DNA of 64,000 nucleotides. It comes from Amyloporia xantha. Its lineage: Eukaryota; Basidiomycota; Agaricomycetes; Polyporales; Adustoporiaceae. The notes beneath the pieces are model-generated. The model was not told the origin of the DNA and searched no databases. It saw only the letters and a program-made list of their open reading frames with translations. The stretch spans positions 372,001-436,000 of the forward strand of contig JAYKKR010000028.1 in NCBI GenBank assembly GCA_036971615.1, in the 5' to 3' direction. Within the stretch, counting starts at the first letter, position 1, and each line of letters begins with the position of its first letter. Positions 1-12,275 of this stretch are shown here, piece by piece. The translations under genes and the position numbers were made by a program.

Positions 1-885
1 TGTGCTAGTGCTACAGATCGGAGAAGGAAGAACAAGGTTGACTCGACGGGCGTAGAGAGCGCGTCCCACGAGGTCTGCGGGGAATGGAAGCTGGGAGGTC
101 GGAACAGTACGACGTCCACTAGCGTCGAGCACGGATCCGCAGCAATTAGACCGGAGAACATAATCTACAGCCAAGACTGATTGATTTGTAGTATTACGCC
201 GCATCGGAGATGACACCAATTGACTCGGATACGAGGATGGGTGTATGGGGGTGTCACGCTGCACGCCGAGACTCTTGGTTCGCCAGATTGAGAATATCAG
301 AGTTTTCGATGAGACATCGCAGATATCCTGGAATGTGTAAGAAGTATGGTCCACCGTACATGATTCTGTACAGAATAGAGACCGATGGACGCCGATCGAT
401 ACAAACACAGCGAGCAGGATGACCGACGGGTAATCGACCAGAAAGAGAGTGTCCGGTGTATCCGGCTTGCAATGTGTCGTGAGAGTAACCGACTTCACGT
501 AATATAGACGACCGGGAATCAGGCTTCCACTTCGAGCAGAAACTGTCAGGGTGTCACATCAAGGCTGCAGACTTATGAGGAAGCCGTGGCCGAACAGGGT
601 CGACCACGACGCCACGTCCATCAGGGGCGCTCGAGAGAGCGGCAAAGCCATAGCGATCATCATGACATCCATGACATCGGATGAAGGAAGACTACTAGCT
701 CTGGGAACCTGATCCATGGGTCAAATACTTCCTCGCTTGAAACTCCGGCACGTAACGTTATCTGGCAGCGGACCGGATGGGTCAATGCCCAACAAGGGTT
801 TACATCCCCGTTCATGTAATTTCGACATTCTTGACAGACCTTTCTCCTTCTAGGAACACCAAGCTGGGAATATCAGGGTCGCCTT
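1..885. other. No gene recognised
   Basis: I see no supported coding region, RNA gene or repeat here. Short open frames exist on both strands but show no family resemblance, splice structure or compositional bias. The last 100 bases lead into the promoter of the proline-rich gene that follows. Confidence 0.6.
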
Positions 886-930
886 CATAAAAGGGCCCCT
901 CTCCATCTCCCTGGTTTCCCCCTTCCTCGC
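886..930 (+). promoter_or_regulatory. Core promoter of the proline-rich gene
   Basis: A TATA-like CATAAAAG lies at 886-893 and is followed by a strongly CT-rich stretch. The ATG of the next gene is at 963, about 70 bases downstream. A TATA-like box followed by a pyrimidine-rich start region is common in highly expressed fungal genes. The assignment is inferred from position and composition only. Confidence 0.45.
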
Positions 931-962
931 TCTCCCAAACCAACCCGCTGCCATTATAGCCC

Positions 963-1842
963 ATGTCCTCCAAATATCACCTGCGCCCGGTCTCAGACGG
1001 ATCGACGTCTCCCAGCACGAGCACCTCCACCGTCAGCGAGCAAAGTCCACAGTACAACTCCAGACCGTCCGCCGGTCCCCCTCCCCCACACACCCGGGTC
1101 CGCCGTCCGCTCTCGCCGTCTTCTCTGAAAGGTACGCCGCCCTGCGATATTGCATGCTATTGTGCCAGCGCGACCTACCATGACTGCAGATCTTGACCTC
1201 CCCGTTGACCACGACATGCCTTCATCGAGGCGGTACCCTGCACCCCCCACCGGCCACGACCTCATGGCGCTATTCCCCCCGGCCCCTCCACTCAACCCGA
1301 GCTCTGGGCCCACGAGCGGATACTTCAAGCAACAAGAACGCGCCTTCTTCGCCAAGCGGGGTAAAGAGATCGTCAGAGTCCAGATTGAAGTGGACGTGCC
1401 TCGACGCTCCGAAGCAGATGATCCCAGATCAAAAATCCGGGAGTCAGGCGCAGGTGCACCCCGCCAGTGGCCTCCGCACGCTATACCTTCACAATTGCCA
1501 GACCATCGTCCATCTTCGAGTATGGCTCCCCCACCCCCGCCTGTCCCACATCCCAGCACAAGCCGAGGTCCTCGAGGTGTCGCTGTCATCCCCGTCTTCG
1601 CTGCACCGCCGCCGCCGCCGCCTTCCCAGCTGCACGTCAACCATCCTCCCCCCGTAGATATGCAGCCCATTGTCTATCCCGTGCGACCGCCGCAGGACCC
1701 TCGTGCTGGTGCTGGAGAGAAGCCGACGGAGACATACCCGGACGATTATCGGGATGAGACTGACGACTCATGGCGACGTCCAATGCCGCACAACGAGCGA
1801 CGACGTGCTGGAAAACACACGAAGCGTGTGATTGTCAAGTGA
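963..1842 (+). CDS. Conserved proline-rich protein of unknown function
   Basis: Two exons, 963-1131 and 1190-1842, separated by a 58 bp GT-AG intron, give a 273-residue protein. An acceptor at 1168 also keeps the frame but would make the intron only 37 bp. The N-terminal half is rich in Ser, Thr and Pro with several proline runs. A block near residue 100 (TSGYFKQQERAFFAKRGKE) and a basic C-terminus (WRRPMPHNERRRAGKHTKR) look conserved rather than low-complexity, and I recall similar blocks in uncharacterised agaricomycete proteins. There is no signal peptide or membrane segment. The basic tail could contact nucleic acid, but I assign no function. Confidence 0.7.
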
Positions 1843-4800
1843 TAGTTTCTATTCCTCCCGGTGAGAACATGCCATTGAGTACACTCCGCGGTCTAGTTCT
1901 GATCGATGTGGTTCTTGGTCTTGCAGTTCTTGGTCTCGCCACCGTACTATACTTACCTTGTCTCGGGTTGATGCTGCTGTTTGTGGGCTTTGGGTCGAAC
2001 GTAATTGGGTGCACAGGACATCCTGAGGCGAGGATAGTACTACATGATGCGGCTAGTTGATCCGACTATAGCGCACCGCAGTCGCCTGACAGACGATGTA
2101 ACTTGATCCTACTTAGTGATAACGTTGTTCGTAACCGATGATAGGGAGATGAACGCAAAGATGGCTAAGTGGAAGCGGTAAGTCGACCTCGCGGCGTGCA
2201 GACAGCTGGCTGTGTAAGCCCCATGAGACATGTGATTTGGGTCTGCATTAGAGAAGAGATCAATCCCACGCTGGCGCTAATTCAAATTGTGATCACGATC
2301 GACTCGGCTATCACCATCGTCCAGATCGGGTAAGAGAGATCTCGTCCGATATGCTTCCGTGCGATTACCGGGCGCGTACCTTTAAATTACGCACCCTTCT
2401 TCGGATCCCAAGTTCGTCGTCCAGGCGCCGTCGTCCGCGCGCTGATGCGGCCTTCATGTCCTTTCGCCTTTGTGCGCTGTAGAACTCCAAAGAACGGCGT
2501 CGCGAACCATCATATCCGGATCTTGTTCTACGAATGGGAACGGCCACTGGGAAGACACACTGACAGAAGCGCGTGCTCTTATGTCCAAGCGCGGATCCTC
2601 CTCTATCAGCGGAAGCCACCCCACGCGCCCAATCCTGCTCCCTTGCAGCTCCGATAGTAAAAACCCACACCATCCAGGTGCTTCTATTCTCCATAGACGG
2701 ATACCCTGCGAACGCATGACACGTGCAATAAGGTGTCGAAGAGGGAAAGGTCCGGCCCCTCTCAACGATGAATGGTGTCTGTGACTGGCGAGCGACTCAT
2801 CTCAGTAGCGAGATCCGTAGCTCAGGAGACCAGCCAGCTTCCAGGACGATAGACAAGAATAATGTCATCCTGGCAGTTCGACCCAGCACACCATAGCGCG
2901 ACAGGTCAGACTTGACGTCCCACCCCGCAATTTGTCCTCCAGTAAGGAGCATGACAACAAATCCGGAAAGTCACGCTCGGGAGCGACGACGAATGACTTG
3001 GACTGCGATACATTCCATGATAGGGAGACAGATCTGCCGGCATTACCAGAAACCAGTATTCTGCGAACGATCCGCATTGGAGCAGCCCCCGAGCGCCTGA
3101 GCGGAGCAGCGAGGCCTGTCGCCGTGCCGCCAATCCGCCACCGCATGTTATCAGGATAAGAGCACGGAACGTCGCGCGCCCGGCGGATATCGACGAGTCG
3201 CTAAGACGCGGCGAGGATAAGTAGCAGGTGTGTAAGTGCGGCGGACTACTTACGTCACAAGTATCATTCGCGCGTCTGTCGGCGGATGCGAGCACAGCGT
3301 TGCCTGCATGCGTGCGAGTCAAAGACGGACGACAGAGCCAGCGGAGGAGAGTCGTCCGGGGATAGCGACCGCCAAGCTTCACGCCAGACAGCACATTGAC
3401 ATCTCCGGCGAGTCCCAGAGCTCTATCATGACCACCCTGCATTGTATGACAACACTGGGCTGATTGAATATTGGCAGGTGTCTGAGAAGATCAATGTTAT
3501 GGAATATAATAGCACGGAGATATCCGAATAAGCCCTGAAGATCCCGAAATCCCGTCTCGATATTTGCTCAGGAGCCTTGGCTTGAGGCCTGAGGACCCAC
3601 AGGACAGCCGCCCATCAGATAATGATTCGCTTGCACGAGCGGCGAGTCTTCCATAATTAAGCAGTAAGCGGGAGACGCTCTAGGAGTACGCCGCACTTTC
3701 CCCAGAGCACAGGAGAGACGTCAACGTGTCTGGGCCTCTGAAGATCCGGCTCCGTGGAGAGACACTGTCGTTTCACAGAGCGCGTAGCATACACAGAACA
3801 CGCGTGTGTCCGTACCGCAATTGGTGTTCGACCGTGATTACGTTGACTAGAGGCACCCCAGAACTTCCTGAGAGTTCATTAGGGTTGGCATACCTGATCC
3901 GGCTCGTCGCAATTTGCAGTCTCGGTACCGCTGGTGATGGCAGAAAATATCGCTACGCGTTCTGACGCGCGCATATAAATGGGCTTGATGGAACTAGGGC
4001 CCTAGGGCCGAGAAAACGAGATTTCCACGAGGCGCATAGGATTGTGAGGAAGGCGAGGTGCAGGACGCCAGTCGATAGGTGCAAGTCGAGACCCGGGGCT
4101 GTTGAGTTCATGAGGCAAGCCAAGACTAGTAGACAAAAGATCCTGAAGATCTTGCAGCACTCTTCGTGAAAAATCACAGACAGTGTTCCCGGCGCGCTAC
4201 AATTTTCTGATGCAAAAGTAAAGACATATTTCCAAAAACCATGGGAATCAAGTCAACTACTTACTCCTACCACATTCGATTGAGCAATTTGCGTTGATCG
4301 GTGATACGGCGAATTGTGCAAAATTAAAGCGGATCAGCCACGACCTCTGATTTAATTTAGTAGAGTCCGTGCCGAGGCATGGCTATAACATGACATAGAT
4401 CATTCCAGAGATGCATTGGAAGCTCTCATTGATATTTAGAGGTCAAATTTCAAGAAGGAACGTTCTGGAGACAGACGCACCTATCACTTCTAGACCCACG
4501 CTGGCGACCATAACCTCGGACGCCTAGGCGTTCGACGCAGTTTCACCTCGTGGTATCGGGCAACAACACTTCGGGCATGATGGAGCCCCGCCTCGAATGT
4601 CAAATGAGGCAGGAAACCACACCAGCTGTTTGTGAATATAGTCACTCCTTTTGCGCTCGATAGATATCGGCAACGGCACCACCCGCAATTAAAATTGCCT
4701 GCGTGTAGTACTAATCTTAGTAGGTTTGAGGGCGACCAGCTGGAGTTTCCAGACTAGCGGAAAAACGCAGTTATCGTGAGCATTTTTGAGGTAGGAAAAA

Positions 4801-5245
4801 ATGGATATAGTGGACCAGGTAGACACGGTTGCTACGATGGTCGAGTCCAAGCCTGGTTTCCCGTCGACGTTCAATAGAGTTAAGTTCTATTCGCCGGCGA
4901 GCGCTGGGTCAGAATGAATTCGGCAGTGTCCGGAACCGTCTGATGGGATCCTTCGTGTGCAAGGCTATCATCAATAATCCTGGCTAAACTCGCCTCGACT
5001 GATTCGAATAGTACGTCTGCGACGCTCTGCAGCGCGTTCAGTGCAATTGTCGTCGTCTTGTTCTCTGCGTGGATCATGGTCAGTACTCCGAACATTCCCG
5101 CGAGTGCCTTATCCGGCCAGAAGCTGATGTGAACTCAATCATCTCCCGCGTCCGCTCCTCCTCCGCATCGCGTCGTCCTGATAATCTCGCACCCCGCTTT
5201 CCCTAGTCCAAGTCGTCCAAGTCCCGGTCTGCGTCTGATAAACCA
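1843..5245. other. Gene-poor stretch, nothing recognised
   Basis: About 3.4 kb without a supportable gene. Several open frames of 60-180 codons occur on both strands (for example on the minus strand at 2906-3442 and 4880-5095) but none resembles a known family or joins into a plausible spliced model. A TATAAAT at 3974 has no recognisable gene behind it. No inverted repeat longer than about 12 bases was spotted. The last 170 bases may hold a tiny first exon of the DCN1 gene. Confidence 0.5.
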
Positions 5246-6432
5246 ATGGATGGGAGAGTAGAGCAGTTTGTCAGTGTCACGGGTGCTACGTGAGTCCGCT
5301 TCGAGATGCCGTGCGATCGTATGTGCTGATTGAGTCAATGTGAACGTTGATGCATGTGGCGTGCGCGTAGATCTCGAGACGCGAGGAGGTTTTTGGACAA
5401 GTATAAGCGGGTGGACATTGCTATTGATGCGTACTACAATGACCCGAACGCCGTGCAGCCCGTGCGAAGCAGCGGGGTCTCGACGACGAAGCTCAATCAA
5501 TTGTTCGATCAGTATAAGGGTATGTGCCCTTTCCCTCTTGACTATCGGCATTGCATATTCGTGGCGCAGATCCAGATGGGGAGGACATCAGTGTGGATGG
5601 CACGATCAAGCTCTGTGAGGATCTTGGCGTGAATCCCGAAGACGTCGTGTTACTGGCCGTGGCCTATAACCTGAAGTCGCCGAGAATGGGCGAGTGGTCC
5701 AGGAAAGGCTGGTTAGACGGATGGAAGGCTTTGAGGTATGTATCGGGCTGCACTCCAGTGCTACTCGCTGACGATTGAGGCAGTTGTGACTCGATACCTG
5801 CCATGAAGGCAGCCCTCGCGCGGTTGCGCGACAAACTAGGATCGGATCCTGCGTACTTCCAACAGGTTTATAACTACACGTTTGACTTCTCAAGACCAGC
5901 GGGCCAACGCAGTTTGGGTGCGTTTCTCTCCCACTTGATGTATGACCGCCCAAGTAATTATTCCATGCTGTGCATAGCGCTGGACATGGCGCAAGGCTTT
6001 TGGAATCTGCTCATCCCTCATGGGCTACAACATGGTGCAATTTCGCATATATCGCCTGTTACAGATGATGAAGACGTCGACATGACTGAGGAAGAGGAAG
6101 GGTGGCGGAATGAGTATACTCAATGGTGGTTCGATTTCCTTAATGAGAGAGGTGGAAAAGGCGTCAGCAAAGACACTTGGCAGATGGTGAGTAGATCCGA
6201 CGAATTCCGGGAGTCCGATCCTCATTTATGATACGTCGATTAGTTTTTGGAGTTTGTGCGTACGATTGACGCGAAGTTCGAGAAGTACGACACGGAAGGT
6301 GTGCATTTTTCTTCCATGTAGTAGGAAATCAAAACCGCCACTAACCGCGATGATCTCCTAGCTGCGTGGCCGTCAACGCTCGACGACTTCGTTGAGTACG
6401 CTAGAGAGCGACTAGCTTCTGGAGGTGCTTGA
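5246..6432 (+). CDS. DCN1: DCN1-like protein (cullin neddylation E3 component)
   Basis: Dcn1 is a scaffold E3 that helps Ubc12 attach Nedd8 to cullins. Seven exons: 5246-5289, 5371-5519, 5570-5735, 5784-5917, 5978-6186, 6244-6298 and 6362-6432, 275 residues, all phases consistent. The N-terminal UBA-like part carries VSVTGATSRDARRFLDKYK. The C-terminal half is the potentiating-neddylation (DUF298) domain, with FWNLLIP and WPSTLDDFVEYARE near the end. An acidic insert lies near residue 200. The frame upstream of 5246 is open back to an acceptor-like CTAG at 5203-5206, so a tiny extra first exon is possible, for example an ATG at 5076 followed directly by GTCAGT. It faces the Pop8-like gene tail-to-tail across 323 bp that hold nothing I recognise. 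Confidence 0.92.
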
Positions 6433-6755
6433 TTGGGTTCTGTTCGGATCGCTACAGCGATGTTGTTGTATTTATCATTGTACATGACGCAATGTATCGT
6501 TAAGAGTCCAATATGTAAAGCAGATCATCTTAGGTTATCCTCGCTATTTACGTTTCATTGACACTGCAATCAAATCGCATCGGGGACTTTGCACTGCTCC
6601 AGGTTGTAATATCCTTCTGGATATACTGTCAAGAAGTTTCAGGGAAACAGGTTAGATATACTGCCTAATAGATCGGTTCAACGAGCGAGTAAGAAAGTAA
6701 TGGTATTTGAACTTGTGCCTGCTTAGCCGCCACTAACGGACGGTATTCTGGGCTG

Positions 6756-7119
6756 TCATACAGTAGTTTGCGTAGACAACAGTGACGGAAGAAAAGGCGA
6801 TTCTTTGACCAGCGAAAGTCTAGGTGAACCTTGGTATGCGGTTGCGGAAGCTAACAGCTTTGCAGCCTCACTGCATGTCGGCGTCAGATAAGCCTTGATG
6901 AATGAATAGAAAAACACACCTCTCAGCAATCCTTATGACCATCTCAGACCCATCTTCCGCTACCCAGAGAACATCAACATACGTGTTTGAGTAGACCATC
7001 CCAAATGACTGTCCGAGCGCGTCCTGAATTGACTTTCTCAGAGTCAGTGCATCCGAGCAAGGAGGGGTCACGCCGAAACGAATGTAATGATATCCTGACG
7101 ACAATGAATACGTCGGCAT
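6756..7119 (-). CDS. Pop8-like RNase P/MRP subunit (Rpp14/Pop5 type)
   Basis: A small two-exon gene, 7119-6920 and 6870-6756, with a 49 bp intron (donor GTGTGT), 104 residues. The N-terminus reads YHYIRFGVTPPCSDALTLRK, followed by a segment with QDALGQSFG and DVLWVAEDGSE, the pattern I associate with fungal Pop8-type proteins of the Rpp14/Pop5 fold. These bind the RNA of RNase P and RNase MRP and act in tRNA and rRNA processing. The second exon supplies the expected short C-terminal helix and ends at TGA. Assignment is by recalled family resemblance. A different Rpp14/Pop5-fold protein is the main alternative. The gene is divergent from the DHHC gene, 246 bp away. Confidence 0.72.
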
Positions 7120-7365
7120 AGAGAATATGAGCTAGTCAAAGTCTCAAAGATATCTTGAGCCTGCGAAGATTGAAGGAAGCTACTCTGCTCACAAGAGATT
7201 TCAGCGATTGAATTTTTGCCTATTCGAGGATTGGTCACGTGCTCGATACGATCGGTGACGGCTGGTGGCGCGTGCTGCGCGTGCTCTCCATGGTCCGCGA
7301 GTTGGGTCTCAGTCCGCGGAACCTCTCACTTGTATACCCTCTGGACGACCTGCACGATATCCTAC

Positions 7366-9298
7366 ATGGCCAAGCATGAAGACAAAGGCCGCAAGGAAGA
7401 ACACACATGCTGCGGGATTGTCGAAGAAGCAATCGCCCGCTCGGCAGAGAGGCGCGAGAAGAGACGACAGAAGCAGATGCCATGGGTCGTCCTCAAGCTC
7501 ACTATTGCAGTCACCCTCGGCATAATAGGATATGCATTCTATGTCTACATTGGCAGGCTTTGCGTTCCGATGATTCGACGAGACACGGGTGTGCTTGGTG
7601 GTCGAAGTACAGGCAGTGAGTGGCATTTTGTTGCATGAGTGATCGTAGATTGAAGCCAGTACTGTGCTCGCAGTCGGCTTCCTCGTGGTGTTCTGCATGT
7701 TGGGGCTTATGATGCTCTGGGCCTATGGGATGGCATGTTCACTCTCGGGTTCAATTATCCTTCAATACTTACTGTGCCGCAGATTTGTTTCATTTCACCT
7801 GGACTAGCGAAAGAGGTCCGTCATTTACCTTTTATGTACGTAGAAGAAATATTTAATAATAGGAGATTCCTGCAGCACGTAGAAAAATCGCCTAAACCGG
7901 TGATAGAGAATGCTTTCCCGAGCTGGTGGGATTCAACGAGAGATCTTGCAGGCACACCCTATCAATACCAGCCGCAACCAGGCGGCAATACAACCGCCGG
8001 GACGCATGTTGAACCGCACAGCAGAGCCGGACAGCATGGTCCACAGCCGGACGGTAGGTTCTTCCATTGTGTTTGATGCTAAATGACAAGCTGATCCCTA
8101 CTTGGCACCTAATAAGATGAGGCTAATGCTGGTGTGACGGATGCCATCCCCGCAGTTGCTGAAGCGCGTGTTGCGCGGCCAAATGGCTCAGCAGGACGTT
8201 TACCGTCAGCTCCGAACGGGAGCGCAGCGCGTCAGCTTCCTATGATGTATACTAGGAAGCCAAGCGAGACACCGGTATTGCGTCCGGAGCACCGATATTG
8301 TTACAAAGAGGGATTCCTGAAACCTCCAAGAGCGCACCATTGTCGTGCCTGTGGGACGGTATGAGTTTTGGTAGTTCATCTTTGTGATGTTGGATTGACG
8401 CTGTCACTAGTGTGTGCTTAGATATGATCACCACTGTCCGTGTGAGTAGTTTGTCGTCCTGTACGTCGCTTCTGTCGGGCTTACTATACTCTTTCAGGGA
8501 TAGGACAGTGTGTGGGAGCTCGGAATCATAAAGTGAGTACCTGTGCACGACATGCGCACAGCCCACTGATGTCGAAATCATGTGTAGTTCTTTGTAATAT
8601 TCCTTGAATGGGCTGGGATTTTCTGTCTCTGGACTTTCGCAACATTGATGGCCAATGTCATCAAGTCAGGTACGAGGCGCGGACATGTTGACCCCCAGAT
8701 GATCGTGATCATCGCTCTGTGAGTTGAAGTCTCGACATTCGGTGAGATTTTTGGGGCTTACATTCATTTGCAGTTCTGGTTTATTCATCATTTTTACTTC
8801 GTCATTGCTGGTCTCGCATGTGACTCTCATCATGCACAATCAGACCACAGTCGAGTCTATGGGAGTGTACAGGATGAAGGATCGCGAAAAGAGGGTCTTG
8901 GCTCGGTTGCATGCCTGGCACGAATTTGGGTGGGTATTCAGTTTAAGTTGATGAACGTAGATTGGCTCACTGTTACGTGTTCTCCCATCGTCAGCGCGAA
9001 GAGGCGCACGAGGAAGCAATGGGATCGAGAGTGGGGCAGAATTGGTTGCGAAGGCAACCTCTGGTGGCTCGGCAGCTATCGCAAGAACTGGGAGTCCGTG
9101 ATGGGGCATCACGTCTGGGAGTGGTTCCGTGAGTTTGGCTTTTCATCTAGACGCGAACATCCCATCATGAGTCTCTGGTTTGATGTAGTGCCGATCGGGC
9201 GGAGTCCTCTTGATGGACTGTCATACCCCACCAATCCACGGTTTGATGCTGAAGGGCGCTGGATGCCCCGCAGTGAGTGGCCGCCGGAATTGCGGTAG
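7366..9298 (+). CDS. DHHC-type protein S-palmitoyltransferase
   Basis: This enzyme transfers palmitate to cysteines of membrane-associated proteins. Eleven exons (7366-7615, 7674-7732, 7783-7815, 7876-8053, 8117-8358, 8411-8441, 8498-8532, 8588-8718, 8774-8929, 8995-9128, 9189-9298) give 452 residues with every phase consistent. The catalytic cysteine-rich domain spans about residues 240-285: PPRAHHCRACGTCVLRYDHH, then CPWIGQCVGARN. The active DHHC is therefore intact. Two membrane segments lie before it and two after, the usual four-pass topology. The motif is split by three introns. The intron at 7733-7782 begins with GC instead of GT, because the protein frame leaves no usable GT. The 7816-7875 intron is 60 bp and in frame, so retention would add 20 residues. 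Pfa3-like is the nearest class I can suggest. Confidence 0.93.
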
Positions 9299-9795
9299 AC
9301 CATGATGGTGCACGGTTGCAGTTGCCAGGTGGGTGTTCGCCGGTCTGTGGCGTGCAATTATTCAGTTGTTGACGAAGCGTCACTCGTTTAGTCTTTTCTA
9401 ATGCCTATCATGATTCTCCGTGCCATTCGAGTCGCTCACGACAGACATTGGATCATATGATACTAAATATACACCCTTCCTGATCGTTATAGTCAAACGT
9501 GTATCGTAGTTCATTCTAGCCACTCGCACTCAGTATTTATTTGCTAATCGTTTGCTCTTGATGTTTTAATATCCTTTACACATCTGGAATATAATGTCAT
9601 GACCATGTGTGTGTGTTGCATGGGGATGACTCCATTCTGAAACAAAAGTGAGATCCGTTCCGCATTTGGTTGCCTTTTGCGGAGATGGTGTTAGAGCGTG
9701 ACTCAAGGGGGAAGCACGACCAAGAATCTTCCCTTTAACCACAACATTGCCACACTTTGACGAGAACACCCACGTCTATCATAGCAACATTCACA

Positions 9796-12275
9796 ATGGC
9801 CCCAGCTGCGCTCACTACGAACGAATATAACGCTAACGGGACCGCAAGCGCGAATGGAAAGCGCCATGCTACTAAGAAGGCGAATGGGGGGCAGGTGCAT
9901 CTATCTTCAGCGGATGTGATCAGACTAGAGCATGAATACGGCGCACACAAGTAAGTCGATGGCTATCTTGGCGCACTAATGCTCTCTGTCGCCGAGGCGC
10001 TTCTTTGATGCATTGAGAACAGCTGCGGGGAGCGATGATCGCACTGGCATGCAGTGTACCGGAGACAGTTCGCCCAGTTCCATTTTCTGTGTGTTCCGAG
10101 TCCGCCTTTTCACACGAATCCTACCAGCTATCATCCTCTACCTGTTGTATTTGAGTCCGGAAAAGGTGCCAAGTGAGTGCAATCCGCTACTTGTCCTATC
10201 TGACCCTGATCGGTCTGATCTCGGGCCGCAGAGTATGGGACCCGGAAGGCAGGGAATACATCGACATGCTGTCTGCATACTCGTGAGTGCTTTCTCATAC
10301 GCTGGACATAGTGTCAATCTGGTCGGGCTGACCCAATGCCGGTTACAGCGCCGTTAACCAGGTCAGTGGTTTCACCGGAAGAGTTTTGAGATAGCCTCGT
10401 CATAAGTTAGAATCATCCCCGTCTTGAAAGGGACCACTATGGTAGGACATGATTGCTGGTGGATATAGTCAGATACCATGGAGTTTAAACTTGCTCGCCG
10501 GACGTGACATGATGTGTCTCGCTGTGCGACTCTCACTTGAGGTCAAAAATCAGTACAGGCCTCATGTTTTCCGAGCGCGTCAGGGTCTGGCCTACCGAAT
10601 CATTCTACCATTGTCCTCCCCCCCATCCGTGATTTGCCAAGTGCCGCGGATATAGACGTGTTGGGGATTTCTCTCATTGGTCGCGTTTCTCTCCGGTATC
10701 AGCGTCCTGATAACATCGCGAAAACAGGGTCACTGTCATCCCAAGATCGTCAATGCCCTTGTTCAGCAGGCGCAGAAGCTAACTTTATCGTCGCGCGCCT
10801 TCTACAATTCAGTGTTTGGGAGCTTCGCGCAGAAGATCACGCAGATGTTCGGATATGATATGGTCCTCCCCATGAATACGGGTGCAGAGGCCGTTGAAAC
10901 TGCCATCAAGCTTGCGAGGAAATGGGCCTACGAGAAGAAGGGTGTCCAGGACGGCAACGCTATCGTCTTCAGCGCCGAGGGAAACTTCCACGGAAGGACT
11001 ATCGGTGTCATCAGGTCTGTTCTATCGTGATACTGAGTAGACTTTTAGGTTTGGTGCTGAAACAGCACAAATCTCTCAGCATGAGCACGGATCCGGAGAG
11101 CCGCAGTGGATTCGGACCTTATCTCCAGGCCGTCGGACCGACATTTGAGGACAGTGGTAATCTAAGAACCATTCGCTACGGCGAAATCTCCGACCTAGAA
11201 CGTGCCTTGCAACTACATGGCAAAAATGTGGCTGCATTCCTTGTTGAACCCATCCAGGGTGAAGCTGGGTACGTCCATACCATCTGATTGTCATATCTCG
11301 GCTGAATTCTTGCTGTGCAGTATCGTTGTTCCTCCTGCAGGCTACCTCGCGAAAGTGCGCGAGTTGTGCACGAAGCATAATGTTTTGCTGATTTGTGATG
11401 AGATTCAAACAGTGCGTGACCTGCTAATGTAATCTTCAAAGTGTAATTCAAAATGTTTCTATAGGGACTTTGCCGCACCGGGAAGATGTTATGTTATGAA
11501 CACGACGATATAAGACCGGATATTGTTCTCCTTGGAAAGGCGCTTTCCGGCGGTGGTAAGCATGTCCCTATTTGGCCATCACACAGCACATTGATCGGTG
11601 TGGCTAGTCTACCCTGTGTCCGCAGTACTCGCTGATCGAGATGTTATGCTTTGCATCCAACCGGGGGAGCATGGCAGTACCTATGGAGGGTACGGGATAT
11701 TGTAACGCCGTCATTGGCACGAGCTAATCTTTCCAAATAATTTTCAGCAACCCCCTTGGATGTGCAGTCGCAATGACAGCACTTGATGTTCTCGTTGAAG
11801 AGAATCTTGCACAGCGAGCAGATGTCCTAGGCGATAAATTTCGCTCAGCTGTACGAGCTATCAAATCTCCGCTGATCAAGACTGTCCGTGGGCGTGGACT
11901 ACTGAATGCTCTTGTAATTGACGAGGAAGCCAGCTCACAAGGCCGAACCGCATGGCAGTTCTGTCTTCTCTTGAAGAGCAGGGGCGTCCTTGCGAAGCCC
12001 ACTCATGTCAACATGTGAGCAACTACCGTCGGCAGTTGAATTCCTATATGCTAAAAGTGATCCCTTAGCGTTCGTTTTGCACCGCCGCTTGTGATATCTG
12101 AGGAGGATCTCATGAAAGCCGTAAAAATCATTGAGTCCTGCCTCATGGATCTTGATCAGGTGAGTGTGATAAAACAATTTCGACGGATGGCGTAGCTAAT
12201 TAACCCAATTAGTTGGACAACATTCCGGGGGAAGTGGATAGTGAGAGGGGACACAAGGACACGCTTACACTCTAA
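9796..12275 (+). CDS. CAR2: Ornithine aminotransferase
   Basis: A PLP enzyme that moves the delta-amino group of ornithine to 2-oxoglutarate, forming glutamate semialdehyde in arginine catabolism. Twelve exons: 9796-9950, 10128-10172, 10232-10282, 10349-10361, 10728-11014, 11080-11268, 11321-11411, 11465-11555, 11608-11689, 11748-12014, 12069-12159, 12213-12275; 474 residues. Visible class-III aminotransferase blocks are [27 protein letters not shown], and LLGKALSGG with the PLP lysine. The C-terminus has [14 protein letters not shown]. Exon 4 is only 13 nt. Introns 1 and 4 are 177 and 366 bp, far longer than the usual 50-65 bp here. The N-terminus looks cytosolic, as in yeast Car2. Confidence 0.95.

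Noticed and set aside
2906..3442. 178-codon minus-strand frame
   Set aside because: No motifs, no splice partners and no family resemblance; probably random.
3970..3980. TATAAAT motif
   Set aside because: No coding region follows in either direction, so a promoter cannot be supported.
4880..5095. 71-codon minus-strand frame with helical character
   Set aside because: Could be a tiny protein, but no homologue is recalled and it overlaps the presumed DCN1 upstream region.
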